Under the pieces are notes generated by a model, which was given only the letters and a program-made list of their open reading frames with translations, did no database searches and was not told where the DNA came from. Positions 41,646 through 50,552 of a DNA stretch of 64,000 bases are shown piece after piece (positions within the stretch are counted from its first letter, which is position 1; each line of letters starts with the position of its first letter). The position numbers and the translations under genes are program-made. The stretch is from an uncultured Eubacterium sp. (GTDB lineage: Bacteria; Bacillota; Clostridia; Oscillospirales; Acutalibacteraceae), in assembly GCA_944380545.1 (NCBI GenBank), contig CALWHV010000001.1:112425-176424 (forward strand). Reading direction: 5' to 3'.

Positions 41646-42104
41646 TTAAGCCGCTATCTTGAAAACTATTTTGCGCACAAAGGCGTCCTTTTCCGCGCTC
41701 AGCCCCGGCATATGCGCGTCCTGCGGGAAAAGAAGCAGAAACGCCCCCGCCGTAAGCACGAAATCCGCCTTTGAAGCGCCGGTGTAAAACGCGATGTCGC
41801 CGCCCTTTGAATACTGCTCCTCAACCTCCTTGAGCGAGGGGAGGGGCGCCCATTTTATCTTTTCGATTCCCGAAACGATATACTGAACATCAATGTATTT
41901 CCTGTGCGCCTCAAAGCGGCTCTTCTCCGTCTGCGGCGCGGTGCGGTAGGACTGCACATTGGCAAAAACGCGCTCGCCGTCTATCTCATAAGAGCCGTCG
42001 GGCAGCTTTTCGTTATAAAATCTTTTCAGGAAATCGGCGCATTTTTCAAGCAGCGGCACGCTTTCGTAATATTCCGCCGCGTTTTCGGCTCGGTCACATA
42101 TCAT
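41646..42104 (-). CDS. YhcH/YjgK/YiaL-family protein
   Basis: 152 residues, AAGGATAAATAATT before the ATG. Single cupin-like domain (DUF386): KSRFEAHRKYIDVQYIVSGIEKI with the conserved EAH.KYID (about residue 62-72), FYTGASKADFVL and FLLLFPQDAHMPGL with the metal-site histidine. Members are linked to sialic acid, sugar acid or beta-galactoside catabolism (EbgC and NanQ groups), probably as anomerases or sugar-binding proteins. No sugar gene is adjacent, so the substrate is not suggested by context. It converges tail to tail with lysR. Confidence 0.85.
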   Translation of the reverse strand: MICDRAENAAEYYESVPLLEKCADFLKRFYNEKLPDGSYEIDGERVFANVQSYRTAPQTEKSRFEAHRKYIDVQYIVSGIEKIKWAPLPSLKEVEEQYSKGGDIAFYTGASKADFVLTAGAFLLLFPQDAHMPGLSAEKDAFVRKIVFKIAA

Positions 42105-42136
42105 AATTATTTATCCTTTCAAAATCAGGGCTTTTT

Positions 42137-42172
42137 AAACAAAACACCCGGCAGCGCGTTTTTGCTGCCGGG
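42137..42172 (-). terminator. Intrinsic terminator of the XRE gene
   Basis: CCCGGCAGC/GCTGCCGGG stem; on the minus strand it is followed by TGTTTTGTTT. Confidence 0.8.
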
Positions 42173-42179
42173 CGTTTCG

Positions 42180-42518
42180 TTAAACTCTTTCATCGTCGTT
42201 GCGGTGGATATATGCGTCAAGCAGCTTCCAAACGGTGCGCTGCTCCTCTTCGGACAGGGAGGATATCATATCGATGATATTTTCATCGATCTCGTCCTTC
42301 ATTGCGCCGGAGATAAAGTAATCCGCGTTTACTTCAAGAATTTCGCAGATCTTGATGAAGCTCTTCATTCTGGGATAGCTTCTGCCGGTCTCTATGTTGG
42401 AGATCTGATGCTCGCTGAGGCCGATCTGCTCCGCAAGCTCGCTTTGGTTGATTCCGAGCTGCTTTCTTCGCTGCATAATTCGCAGGCCCAAAATGCCCTG
42501 CTTGTCTATTTTTCTCAT
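42180..42518 (-). CDS. XRE-family helix-turn-helix regulator
   Basis: 112 residues. HTH_3 domain IMQRRKQLGINQSELAEQIGLSEHQISNIETGRSYPRMKSFIKICEILEVNADYFI (residues 15-68) and an acidic helical C-terminus (DENIIDMISSLSEEEQRTVWKLLDAY). Common in Clostridia as a chromosomal, non-phage regulator. It is monocistronic with its own terminator; no target can be proposed. An AT-rich stretch at 42540-42640 holds its promoter. Confidence 0.88.
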   Translation of the reverse strand: MRKIDKQGILGLRIMQRRKQLGINQSELAEQIGLSEHQISNIETGRSYPRMKSFIKICEILEVNADYFISGAMKDEIDENIIDMISSLSEEEQRTVWKLLDAYIHRNDDERV

Positions 42519-42682
42519 AATAACACCCCGTTAGAGATATTACCATATTTATCCGCCGCTATGAACGATGTTGTATTTGTTATTCCAACTCAGTTGAAAA
42601 ACGAGGAAATATTCATAGTTTATCAAAACTTTATTTCCATTTACTTAATTTTTTATGGGGCGTGGCGGATAAACGGCACGCC

Positions 42683-44212
42683 TTAAAGGATAAGGGAGCT
42701 GCCGGTCATCTCCGCGGGCTGCTCAAGACCCATCGCCTTGAGCATAGTGGGGGCTATATCGCTAAGCCTTCCGCCCTCGCGCACGGTGCAGGGATAATTG
42801 TAAACGATGAACGGCACGGGGTTCGTGGTGTGCGCCGTGAACGGCTCGCCGTTTTCATCAAGCATCTTATCCGCGTTGCCGTGGTCGGCGGTCACAAACA
42901 GCACGCCGTCAACATCCTTAACCGCCTTTGCAAGCGAGCCCACACATTCGTCAACCGTTTCAACAGCCTTGACCGCAGCCGGTATTATTCCCGTGTGGCC
43001 CACCATATCGCAGTTTGCAAAATTGACGATTATCGCGTCGTACTTGCCGCTTCTCACAGCCTCGTTGAGCTTTTGCGAAACCTCAGGCGCGCTCATCTGC
43101 GGCATCAGGTCAAATGTGGATATCTTGGGGGAGTCAACAAGGATTCTGTCCTCTCCGGGATACTGCTTTTCCTCGCCGCCGTTGAAGAAGAAAGTGACAT
43201 GCGCGTATTTCTGCGTTTCCGCTATCCTCAGCTGGGTCTTGCCGAGCGAGGAGATATATTCGCCGAAGGTGTTTTTCAGCGTTTCGGGCGGGAAGGCGAC
43301 GCTCACATTGGGCATCTCCTCGTCGTACTGCGCCATACAAACATAGTTGAGGGATAAGAAGCCGTTTTTCCTTTCAAAGCCGGTGAAATTCGGGTCAACA
43401 AACGCGCGGGTGATCTGCCTTGCGCGGTCCGGACGGAAGTTGAAGAAGATAACGCTGTCGCCGCTCTTTACTCTGCCCTCGCTGCCGCCGATAACGGTGG
43501 GAAGCACAAATTCATCCGTAAGGTGCTTGCCGTCCCCGTCAACCGTTTCGTATGATTCCCTTACGGCTTTAACCGGGTCGTCCGCCTGCACGCCCTCGCC
43601 GTAAACGAAGGCGGCGTAGGCCTTTTCAACGCGCTCCCAGATATTATCCCTGTCCATCGCGTAAAATCTGCCCGTTACGGTTGCAATCTTGCCGACGCCT
43701 ATCTCGGCGGTTTTCTTCAAAAGCGCCTCAAGGTCGTCCGCCGCGGAGGCGGGGGGCACATCGCGCCCGTCAAGGATGGCGTGGATATAAACATTTTTAA
43801 CGCCGTGCTTTTTAGCCATTTCAAGCAGGCAGTAAAGATGCTCTATGTGGCTGTGAACGCCGCCGGGCGAAACAAGCCCCATAAGGTGAAGCGCGCTGCT
43901 TTTTGCGTTTTCCATTGCGGATACCAGCGCCTCGTTTTTATACGCCTCGCCGTCCTCAAACGCCTTTGTTATCCTTGTAAGCGGCTGGTAAACGACCCTG
44001 CCCGCGCCTATATTGGTGTGGCCTACCTCGCTGTTGCCCATCTGCCCGTCGGGCAGGCCCACATCAAGCCCGCTTGCGCCTATATAGGTCATCGGGCACT
44101 CGGCGGCAAGCCTGTCAAGATTCGGCTTTTTTGCCATTGCGATGGCGTTGCCGTATTCGGAATCGTTTTTGCCGTAGCCGTCCATTATGCAAAGCACTAC
44201 CGGTTTTTTCAT
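42683..44212 (-). CDS. gpmI: Phosphoglycerate mutase, 2,3-bisphosphoglycerate-independent
   Basis: 509 residues, AAGGAGG before the ATG. Interconverts 3- and 2-phosphoglycerate using Mn2+. Motifs: metal aspartate in VLCIMDGYGKND (residue 8-13), catalytic serine in GLPDGQMGNSEVGHTNIGAGR (about 62), HAILDGRDVPPASA (about 122), FNFRPDRARQI (about 260), NFANCDMVGHTG (about 398) and VTADHGNADKM (about 438). Last gene of pgk-tpiA-gpmI, 90 bases after tpiA with a terminator-like hairpin between them. Confidence 0.96.
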   Translation of the reverse strand: MKKPVVLCIMDGYGKNDSEYGNAIAMAKKPNLDRLAAECPMTYIGASGLDVGLPDGQMGNSEVGHTNIGAGRVVYQPLTRITKAFEDGEAYKNEALVSAMENAKSSALHLMGLVSPGGVHSHIEHLYCLLEMAKKHGVKNVYIHAILDGRDVPPASAADDLEALLKKTAEIGVGKIATVTGRFYAMDRDNIWERVEKAYAAFVYGEGVQADDPVKAVRESYETVDGDGKHLTDEFVLPTVIGGSEGRVKSGDSVIFFNFRPDRARQITRAFVDPNFTGFERKNGFLSLNYVCMAQYDEEMPNVSVAFPPETLKNTFGEYISSLGKTQLRIAETQKYAHVTFFFNGGEEKQYPGEDRILVDSPKISTFDLMPQMSAPEVSQKLNEAVRSGKYDAIIVNFANCDMVGHTGIIPAAVKAVETVDECVGSLAKAVKDVDGVLFVTADHGNADKMLDENGEPFTAHTTNPVPFIVYNYPCTVREGGRLSDIAPTMLKAMGLEQPAEMTGSSLIL

Positions 44213-44264
44213 ATCAAAAGTCCTCCTTATGAAAAAACAGTTTTAAAACCATTATATCTATATT

Positions 44265-44290
44265 AAAAGCCCTCCTGAGCGAAGGGCTTT
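44265..44290 (-). terminator. Hairpin between tpiA and gpmI
   Basis: AAAGCCCT/AGGGCTTT stem with TTTTAATA tail on the minus strand. It may attenuate read-through from tpiA, so gpmI is likely also served by its own promoter. Confidence 0.65.
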
Positions 44291-44302
44291 ATCTTGCCGT
44301 TA

Positions 44303-45070
44303 TTATACGGAAGCCGCGTTTACGATAATGCTGAAATCCTGCGCCTTAAGAGATGCGCCGCCGATAAGGCCGCCGTCAACATTCTCTTTTGCAAGAAGCT
44401 CCTCGGCGTTCTTGGCGTTCATCGAGCCGCCGTACTGAACAACGAACGCGTCAGCCGCGTCCTTTGAGTAAAGCTCGGCGATAACGGCGCGGATATAGCC
44501 GTTGACCTCGTCCGCCTGCTCGGCAGTTGCCGTTTTGCCCGTGCCGATAGCCCAAACGGGCTCGTAAGCGATGATAACATTCTTAAGCTCGTCGGCGCTC
44601 ACGCCCTGAAGCGCGATCTTGGTCTGCATACCAACCACCTCAAAGGTAACGCCCTGCTCTCTCTGCTCAAGCACCTCGCCCACGCAAAGGATAACCTTGA
44701 GCCCTGCGTCAAGCGCGGCGCGCACTCTTTTGTTAACGGTTTCATCCGTTTCGCCGAAATACTGCCTGCGCTCGCTGTGGCCGATGATAACATAAGGCAC
44801 GCCCATTGCGGCAAGCATCTTTGCTGAAACCTCGCCCGTGAAGGCGCCGCTTTCAGCCCAGTGGCAGTTTTCCGCGCCTATCATAATGTTTGAACCCGCG
44901 GCGGCGTCAAGCGCGGCGTTAAGGTCAACGAACGGCGCGCAGATGATAACATCGCAGCCGGCGTCCTTAACAAGCGGCTTCATCTCGTTTATAAGCGCCG
45001 TTGTTTCGGCGGGTGTGTTGTTCATCTTCCAGTTGCCGGCAATAACTGCCTTGCGAAGAGCTTTGTTCAT
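44303..45070 (-). CDS. tpiA: Triose-phosphate isomerase
   Basis: 255 residues from the ATG at 45070, six bases after AGAGGG; the ATG at 45076 touches that site. Motifs: AGNWKMN (catalytic Asn/Lys, residue 10-15), GAENCHWAESGAFTGEVS, GHSERRQYFGE (catalytic His, about 97), AYEPVWAIGTGK (catalytic Glu, about 168) and QYGGSMNAKNAEEL (phosphate loop, about 212). Second gene of the glycolytic run, 34 bases after pgk. Confidence 0.96.
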   Translation of the reverse strand: MNKALRKAVIAGNWKMNNTPAETTALINEMKPLVKDAGCDVIICAPFVDLNAALDAAAGSNIMIGAENCHWAESGAFTGEVSAKMLAAMGVPYVIIGHSERRQYFGETDETVNKRVRAALDAGLKVILCVGEVLEQREQGVTFEVVGMQTKIALQGVSADELKNVIIAYEPVWAIGTGKTATAEQADEVNGYIRAVIAELYSKDAADAFVVQYGGSMNAKNAEELLAKENVDGGLIGGASLKAQDFSIIVNAASV

Positions 45071-45104
45071 ATCCATCCCTCTTTCAGAATTTTTGAAAAA
45101 TTTA

Positions 45105-46304
45105 TCAGTCTTTATCCATAAGAGCCGCTATGCCGGGAAGCTCCTTGCCCTCAAGAAATTCAAGGGAGGCGCCGCCGCCGGTGGAGATGTGGCTCATCCT
45201 GTCGCTGAAGCCGAGCTTCGTTACCGCCGCAACGGAATCGCCGCCGCCTACGATGGAGATGGCGCCGGAATCGGCAACAGCCTTTGCAACGGCGATGGTG
45301 CCGGCTGCAAAATTATCCCACTCGGAAACGCCCATAGGTCCGTTCCAGATAACCGTGCCCGCGCCCTTGATTGCGTTTGCAAAAAGCTCCTGGGTCCTGG
45401 GGCCGATGTCAAGACCCATCCAGCCGTCCGGAATCTCGTCGCTGTTCACAACCATAGCCTCGGTGTTTTCATCGTATTCCTTGCCAACCTTGTTGTCTAC
45501 CGGGATAAGGAATTTAACGCCCTTTGCCTCGGCGTCCTTCATCATTTTGCCGGCGTTTTCAACCTGCTCCTCCTCAAGCAGGGAGGTGCCGATGTGGTGG
45601 CCGAGCGATTTCATAAAGGTGTACGCCATACCGCCGCCGATGATAAGCGTGTCGCACTTGTCAAGAAGGTTGGTGATAACGCCTATCTTGTCTGAAACCT
45701 TGGCGCCGCCCAGAATGGCAACAAGCGGCCTCTTCGGGTCTGAAAGCGCGCCGCCCATAAAGGTGATCTCTTTTTGGATAAGATAGCCGCAAACGGCGGG
45801 CAGGAACGCCGCAACGCCCGTGGTGGAGCAGTGCGCCCTGTGCGCGGTGCCGAAAGCGTCGTTCACAAAAATATCGGCAAGCGAGGCAAGCTCCTTAGAA
45901 AAGCTCTCCTCGTTCTTTGTTTCCTCTTTTCTGTAGCGCACATTCTCAAGCAGCATAATGTCGCCGTCCTCAAGAGCGGCCGCCATAGCCTTTGCGTTTT
46001 CGCCCACAACATTCTCGTCCTCGGCAAGCTTTACCTCCTTGCCCAGATACTCGGAAAGCCTTTTTGCAACGGGGGCAAGGCTGAATTCGGGCTTGTACTC
46101 TCCCTTGGGTCTGCCAAGGTGGGAGCAGAGGATGACCCTTGCGCCGTGCTGCGCAAGATATTTGATGGTGGGAAGCGCGGCAACTATCCTCTTGTCGTTT
46201 GTGATCTCTCCGTCCTTAAGCGGCACATTGAAATCGCAGCGAACAAGCACCTTTTTGCCGGATACCTCGATATCCTCAATGGTCTTTTTGTTTAAAGCGT
46301 TCAT
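45105..46304 (-). CDS. pgk: Phosphoglycerate kinase
   Basis: 399 residues from the ATG at 46304 (GGAGATG site); the ATG at 46334 lies too close to the promoter. Motifs: [15 protein letters not shown] (residue 17), [16 protein letters not shown] (about 61), [15 protein letters not shown] (about 110), [29 protein letters not shown] (about 203) and [13 protein letters not shown] (about 358). It transfers phosphate from 1,3-bisphosphoglycerate to ADP. First gene of pgk-tpiA-gpmI; gapA is not upstream in this window. Confidence 0.96.
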   Translation of the reverse strand: MNALNKKTIEDIEVSGKKVLVRCDFNVPLKDGEITNDKRIVAALPTIKYLAQHGARVILCSHLGRPKGEYKPEFSLAPVAKRLSEYLGKEVKLAEDENVVGENAKAMAAALEDGDIMLLENVRYRKEETKNEESFSKELASLADIFVNDAFGTAHRAHCSTTGVAAFLPAVCGYLIQKEITFMGGALSDPKRPLVAILGGAKVSDKIGVITNLLDKCDTLIIGGGMAYTFMKSLGHHIGTSLLEEEQVENAGKMMKDAEAKGVKFLIPVDNKVGKEYDENTEAMVVNSDEIPDGWMGLDIGPRTQELFANAIKGAGTVIWNGPMGVSEWDNFAAGTIAVAKAVADSGAISIVGGGDSVAAVTKLGFSDRMSHISTGGGASLEFLEGKELPGIAALMDKD

Positions 46305-46346
46305 TTTATCTGCATCTCCAATCTTTGATTTCATTTTTACGATGAT

Positions 46347-46375
46347 ATTATAAATTAACGGCCGGTCAAAATCAA
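46347..46375 (-). promoter_or_regulatory. Sigma-A-type promoter of the glycolytic operon
   Basis: Minus strand TTGATT and TATAAT with a 17-base spacer, 42 bases before the pgk start. Confidence 0.65.
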
Positions 46376-46472
46376 TACATATTTTTCCACCAAAATCGGC
46401 GCGCTATTCGTCAAATTTTTGTCAAACTTTTCAAAAGCGCGAGCGCCGCTGTCAAAATCGGCGGCCGCCCCG

Positions 46473-47423
46473 TCAGCAGAATTCATCCCTGATGAAGCGC
46501 TCAAGCTCGTCTCCCTCAAGCGAGGAGGCGAACCAAAGCGCCGTGTAAACCGGAATGAACGATGCGCCGGGGAGCGGGATTATTCCGAGCTCGTCAAACG
46601 AAAGCGAGCTTTCGTACTGCCTGCCGCGAGGAACATCGCAAACGAAAAGCTTTATTCCTCGCATAGCGCAGCCGCGGCAGAAATTGCGAAATTCGGCAGA
46701 GCCCGTGGGCAGCGTGCCCGAATGAAAGGGGCGCAGCAGCACCGCCCTTGTGCCCGGCCGGCAGGGCGCAATGCTTTTTCCGGGATGCACAAACAACGCC
46801 TCGGCAGCCGAATAAAGCGGGAAAACCGTATCAAAGGGCGGCTTTTTTACGCGCGGCGGCTCAAAGCCGGCGCAAGGCTCAAGCGAGCCGCCGGAATATT
46901 CAGCCGCGTATTCGCCGCAAAGGCAGCGCACCTCGTCGCTCGCCTCCGGGTGGGAGCAGACCGTTTTTGCGGGATAGAGCCGCGCCGGCTGCCCGCTGTT
47001 TTTATATGAGATGTAGACCCCCTCAAGGTCGGTTTTTTCAAGAAACGCCGCGGCGGCAAGGAAGTTTTCGTACCCGTTTGAGCCCTCCTCGTCAAGCGGC
47101 AGGGCGGAGGAGACGAAAACGCAGCGGCAGTCAGTCTGCGCCAAAAGCAGCATAACGGCGCAGGCGGTGTATTGCAGCGTGTCCGTTCCGTGGCAGACGA
47201 TAAGCCTTTTGCAGCCGCTTTCATATGCCCTTTTAACGCAGGATACGATTTTGTTCAGGCTCTCGGCAGAAAGCTGCTCGCTGTGTATGCTCAGCGGCGC
47301 CTCAAACGAAAGGCGCGCCGCGCCGCCCGAATTTTCGTAAGCCGCTCTGAGCTTTTTCTCCGGCGGCTGCGCCAGCGCAACGGCGCCGAAGCGCTGCTCG
47401 CTGGCAATGGTGCCGCCCGTCAT
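46473..47423 (-). CDS. L-asparaginase (type I/II fold)
   Basis: 316 residues as called from the ATG at 47423. The active-site threonine is in MTGGTIAS (residue 2-7); the second motif is VCHGTDTLQYTA (about 75-85). The third part has VLLRPFHSGTLPTGS (about 232) instead of the usual longer loop. Normally a beta-strand precedes TGGT; the in-frame upstream codons do encode one (DIHII before the ATG), but no ATG, GTG or TTG is available there, while GGAGGG lies 24 bases upstream. The real start may be a rare ATC or ATT, or the upstream base order is wrong. It converts asparagine to aspartate. Confidence 0.78.
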   Translation of the reverse strand: MTGGTIASEQRFGAVALAQPPEKKLRAAYENSGGAARLSFEAPLSIHSEQLSAESLNKIVSCVKRAYESGCKRLIVCHGTDTLQYTACAVMLLLAQTDCRCVFVSSALPLDEEGSNGYENFLAAAAFLEKTDLEGVYISYKNSGQPARLYPAKTVCSHPEASDEVRCLCGEYAAEYSGGSLEPCAGFEPPRVKKPPFDTVFPLYSAAEALFVHPGKSIAPCRPGTRAVLLRPFHSGTLPTGSAEFRNFCRGCAMRGIKLFVCDVPRGRQYESSLSFDELGIIPLPGASFIPVYTALWFASSLEGDELERFIRDEFC

Positions 47424-47509
47424 AATGATATGGATGTCCGTGACAAGCCCTCCGTTCGAATGGTTTTCGCAAAAAACAAAATCCGCCGAAACTCAGTTCG
47501 ACGGATATG

Positions 47510-47584
47510 TGGTGACCCGGACGAGAATTGAACTCGTGTTACCGCCGTGAAAGGGCGGTGTCTTAACCTCTTGACCACCGGGCC
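47510..47584 (-). tRNA. tRNA-Glu (TTC)
   Basis: Minus strand starts GGCCCGGTGG. Acceptor GGCCCGG pairs with CCGGGTC, the anticodon arm is CCGCC-CTTTCAC-GGCGG with anticodon TTC, the T-arm is ACGAG-TTCAATT-CTCGT, and CCA is encoded. Confidence 0.95.
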
Positions 47585-47586
47585 GC

Positions 47587-47663
47587 TGGTGGCTTTAACT
47601 GGATTCGAACCAGTGACACTGCGGGTATGAACCGCATGCTCTAACCAACTGAGCTATAAAGCC
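47587..47663 (-). tRNA. tRNA-Met (CAT)
   Basis: Minus strand starts GGCTTTATAGCTCAG. Acceptor GGCTTTA/TAAAGCC, anticodon arm TGCGG-TTCATAC-CCGCA, T-arm with GGTTCGAATCC, CCA encoded. The CAT anticodon fits elongator Met; tRNA-Ile2 with a lysidine wobble is the alternative. It lies two bases upstream of tRNA-Glu on the same strand. Confidence 0.93.
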
Positions 47664-47781
47664 GTTTTGCGCGCCTATAAGGCAAGCCGCTTACAGGCAA
47701 GGTGTATTATATTATATCGCGCCGATTTTGTCAACACTAAATTTTAAAAAGCCCTCAAAAGCGCACTTTTCGCACAAATGT

Positions 47782-47811
47782 TTGACTTTGCGTGCGCAGA
47801 TATGCTAAAAT
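47782..47811 (+). promoter_or_regulatory. Sigma-A-type promoter of lexA
   Basis: TTGACT and TAAAAT with an 18-base spacer and a TGC before the -10 box. No clear GAAC-N4-GTTC LexA box was found around it. Confidence 0.55.
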
Positions 47812-47876
47812 GCTCTTATAAAGCGACTTTAAGGTATTATATTAAATCCCGCCCTCGGGCGGCAGGCGGTGAACTT

Positions 47877-48464
47877 ATGAAAGAGATAAACACCACGCAG
47901 AAGGCGGTGCTTGATTACATCAGGGAATTTATGGCGCGGCGCGGCGTTGCGCCCTCCGTGCGCGAGATAGGCGAGGCGGTGGGCCTGCGCTCCACCTCCT
48001 CCGTTCAGTACAGCCTGAACGCGCTTGAGGAGGCGGGCTACATAAAGCGCGAGCCTAACACAAAGCGCACGATAAGCCTTGCCGGCGGCGGCAGGGCGGC
48101 GGTGCCTGTGCCGCTTTTGGGCACGGTAACTGCGGGCGCGCCGATACTTGCGGCGCAGCAGATAGAGGAATATATACCGGCGCAGGTGGATTCATCGGGC
48201 GAATATTTTGCCCTGCATGTGCGCGGCGATTCAATGATTGGGGCGCATATTCTGGACGGCGATATTATAATTGTGCGGCGCACGCCGGTTGCGCAAAACG
48301 GCGATATAGTTGTTGCGCTGATAGGCGAGGAGGCAACCGTTAAGCGCTTTTATAAGGAAAACGGGCATTTCCGCCTGCAGCCGGAAAATCCCGATTACGA
48401 GCCGATAATCACCAAGGAGGCGGTGGTGCTCGGCAGGGTGCAGTCGCTCATCAGGGAATACTGA
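47877..48464 (+). CDS. lexA: LexA repressor
   Basis: 195 residues from the ATG at 47877; the frame starts earlier at 47778 but that crosses the promoter. Winged HTH VLDYIREFMARRGVAPSVREIGEAVGLRSTSSVQYSLNALEEAGYI (residues 11-56), the autocleavage site TVTAGAP (Ala-Gly, about residue 81), catalytic serine HVRGDSMIGAHI (about 117) and lysine in EATVKRFYKE (about 154). Controls the SOS response with RecA. It is followed by the Mrp gene after 91 bases with its own promoter. Confidence 0.95.
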   Translation: MKEINTTQKAVLDYIREFMARRGVAPSVREIGEAVGLRSTSSVQYSLNALEEAGYIKREPNTKRTISLAGGGRAAVPVPLLGTVTAGAPILAAQQIEEYIPAQVDSSGEYFALHVRGDSMIGAHILDGDIIIVRRTPVAQNGDIVVALIGEEATVKRFYKENGHFRLQPENPDYEPIITKEAVVLGRVQSLIREY

Positions 48465-48472
48465 GCGCGCTA

Positions 48473-48501
48473 TTGATTAAAGCGCCTTTATATGATATAA
48501 T
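48473..48501 (+). promoter_or_regulatory. Sigma-A-type promoter of the Mrp gene
   Basis: TTGATT and TATAAT with a 17-base spacer, 54 bases before the GTG at 48556. Confidence 0.55.
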
Positions 48502-48555
48502 TCCTGCAAATGTTTATAATATACATATAAAATTCTGATTCGGGAGATGTTTTTT

Positions 48556-49377
48556 GTGGCGGAATGCAGCCATAACTGCTCCTCCTGCTCGCAGAGCTGC
48601 GGCGAGCGTCAGGAGCCTCAGAGCTTTTTGAAGCCGATGAACAAATATTCAAGCATAAAAAAGGTTATCGGCGTTGTCAGCGGCAAGGGCGGCGTGGGCA
48701 AAAGCCTTGTTACCTGCCTGCTTGCCTCGGCGTGCCGCAGGGCGGGGCTTAAGGTCGGCGTGCTGGACGCCGATGTCACAGGCCCCAGCATACCTAAATC
48801 GTTCGGCGTTTCGCAGCGCGCAATGCAGGACGACGAGTGTTTGCTGCCGAATGTAACGAAAAGCGGCATCAAGGTGATGAGCGTGAATATGCTGCTTGAA
48901 AAAGAGGATTCGCCGGTGGTGTGGCGCGGCCCCGTGATAAGCGGGCTCGTTGAGCAGTTCTGGACGGAGGTGCGCTGGGGCGAGCTTGATTACCTCTTTG
49001 TTGATATGCCGCCGGGCACGGGCGATGTTGCCCTCACCGTTTTTCAGAGCCTGCCGGTGGACGGCATCGTTATCGTTTCCACTCCGCAGCAGCTTGTTAA
49101 GATGATAGTGGGCAAGGCGTTCAATATGGCGAAGCTTATGAATGTGCCCGTGCTGGGAATAGTGGAGAATATGAGCTATTTTACCTGCCCTAAATGCGGC
49201 GAAAGGCATCTTATCTTCGGCGAATCCGGCGTGGATGAAACGGCCGGGGAATACGGCGTGCCCGTGCTTGCCAAGCTGCCGATAGACCCGCAGGCAAACA
49301 GGCTTGTTGACGAGGGACGCGCCGAGGAGGTGCGCTTTGACGATCTGGATGAGTTTGTGAGCGCGCTTCGCTTTTGA
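48556..49377 (+). CDS. Mrp/NBP35-family Fe-S cluster carrier ATPase
   Basis: 273 residues from the GTG at 48556, nine bases after GGGAG; the ATG at 48547 touches that site. N-terminal cysteine cluster CSHNCSSCSQSC (residues 3-14), Walker A-type KGGVGKSLVTCLLA (about 47), GVLDADVTGPSIPKSFG, DMPPGTGDVALT (about 155) and a CPKCGE motif in the middle of the fold (about 214) that binds the cluster at the dimer interface. It transfers Fe-S clusters to apo-proteins in the cytoplasm. Two cysteine groups are usual for NBP35/Mrp carriers of Clostridia. Confidence 0.92.
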   Translation: MAECSHNCSSCSQSCGERQEPQSFLKPMNKYSSIKKVIGVVSGKGGVGKSLVTCLLASACRRAGLKVGVLDADVTGPSIPKSFGVSQRAMQDDECLLPNVTKSGIKVMSVNMLLEKEDSPVVWRGPVISGLVEQFWTEVRWGELDYLFVDMPPGTGDVALTVFQSLPVDGIVIVSTPQQLVKMIVGKAFNMAKLMNVPVLGIVENMSYFTCPKCGERHLIFGESGVDETAGEYGVPVLAKLPIDPQANRLVDEGRAEEVRFDDLDEFVSALRF

Positions 49378-49446
49378 CGCGCGGAAAAAATAAAAATCAA
49401 GCTGCCGCGACGGGCGCCTCGGCGGCTTGCGGAAAGGGTGTTTTGA

Positions 49447-49944
49447 TTGGCAAAACGCGAGGATTATATCTCCTGGGACGAATATTTTATGGGCGTTGCG
49501 CTGCTTTCCTCAATGCGCAGCAAGGACCCGAACACGCAGGTGGGAGCCTGCATAGTTAACGACGACAACAGGATAGTGAGCGTGGGCTACAACGGCTTTC
49601 CGCGCGGCTGCTCGGATGAGGATTTCCCGTGGGAGCGCAGCGCGGAAAGGCAAAACGACACCAAGTATCCCTTCGTGTGCCACGCGGAGCTGAACGCCAT
49701 CCTCAATTCAAACGGCATCGGCGTCAAGGGCTCGCGCATATATGTTGCGCTGTTTCCGTGCAACGAATGTGCAAAGGCGATAATCCAGGCGGGCATAAAG
49801 GAGATAATCTACATAAGCGATAAATACCGCAACACGGAAAACACCCTTGCAAGCAAAAGGATGCTTGCCGCCGCGGGAGTCAAGCTTACGGAATTTAAAA
49901 GCAAAAAACGCCTTGAAATAGATTTTGAAGCGGAGAATATCTGA
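49447..49944 (+). CDS. dCMP deaminase
   Basis: 165 residues, TTG start with a GGAAAGGG site. Zinc motifs CHAELNAIL (HAE, residue 78-80) and [15 protein letters not shown] (PCNEC, about 103-107); [28 protein letters not shown] is the usual N-terminal part of the ComEB-type deaminase. It supplies dUMP for thymidylate. Coupled to the next gene, whose TTG follows the stop directly (TGATTG). Confidence 0.92.
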   Translation: MAKREDYISWDEYFMGVALLSSMRSKDPNTQVGACIVNDDNRIVSVGYNGFPRGCSDEDFPWERSAERQNDTKYPFVCHAELNAILNSNGIGVKGSRIYVALFPCNECAKAIIQAGIKEIIYISDKYRNTENTLASKRMLAAAGVKLTEFKSKKRLEIDFEAENI

Positions 49945-50547
49945 TTGAGAGAAACAGAAGAGATAGACATCTACGATTTTGACAAAACGCTTGTGCCGTT
50001 TGACAGCGGTTCGCTGTTTGTGGGGTACTGCCTTTTGCATTATCCGTGGATAATAATCATCACCCCCGCCGTGATAGCCGCGCTGGCTCTTATGGCAATG
50101 AAGATAATATCGTTTACCTCGTTTAAAAAGATGTGCTTTATGTTTGTGCCTATGATACCGCTTAAAAAGGCGGTCTCCGGCTTTTGGAACAGGCACGAAA
50201 AGCAGCTTTATCCGTGGTTTTTCGAGCGTAAAAGAAAGGGCGTTGTCATAAGCGCGTCGCCCGATTTCCTTTTGCGCGAGATAGCGGAAAGGGCGGGAAT
50301 AGACTGCCTTATCTGCACGCGCCACAATGAAAAAACGGGCGCCATAATAGGCGAGAACTGCCGCGGGGAGGAAAAGGTGCGCCGCCTTTACGAGGAGTTT
50401 GACAGGGATTCTATAAAGGTTATGGATGTTTATTCAGATTCCTACCGCCACGACAGATACATATTTTCGCTGGCAACGGAAAGCTGCTACCACATAGAGG
50501 GCGGGCGGCGCGTTAAATTCTCCTTTGCCGAGAAATATAAGGATTGA
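49945..50547 (+). CDS. HAD-superfamily phosphatase, PSP-like
   Basis: 200 residues, TTG immediately after the dCMP deaminase stop. HAD motif I IDIYDFDKTLVPFDSGS (aspartates at about residue 11 and 13), motif II VVISASPDFL (about 100), a lysine/GEEKVRRLYEEF stretch and motif III VMDVYSDSYRHDRYIF. A hydrophobic cap segment (WIIIITPAVIAALALMAM, 37-55) may span the membrane. The family includes phosphoserine and lipid phosphate phosphatases; the substrate is unknown. It overlaps no gene but leads directly into the membrane protein at 50553. Confidence 0.82.
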   Translation: MRETEEIDIYDFDKTLVPFDSGSLFVGYCLLHYPWIIIITPAVIAALALMAMKIISFTSFKKMCFMFVPMIPLKKAVSGFWNRHEKQLYPWFFERKRKGVVISASPDFLLREIAERAGIDCLICTRHNEKTGAIIGENCRGEEKVRRLYEEFDRDSIKVMDVYSDSYRHDRYIFSLATESCYHIEGGRRVKFSFAEKYKD

Positions 50548-50552
50548 AGCAG

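Noticed and set aside
47778..47876. LexA box at the lexA promoter
   Set aside because: No GAAC-N4-GTTC or close variant was found. The box may be diverged or absent.
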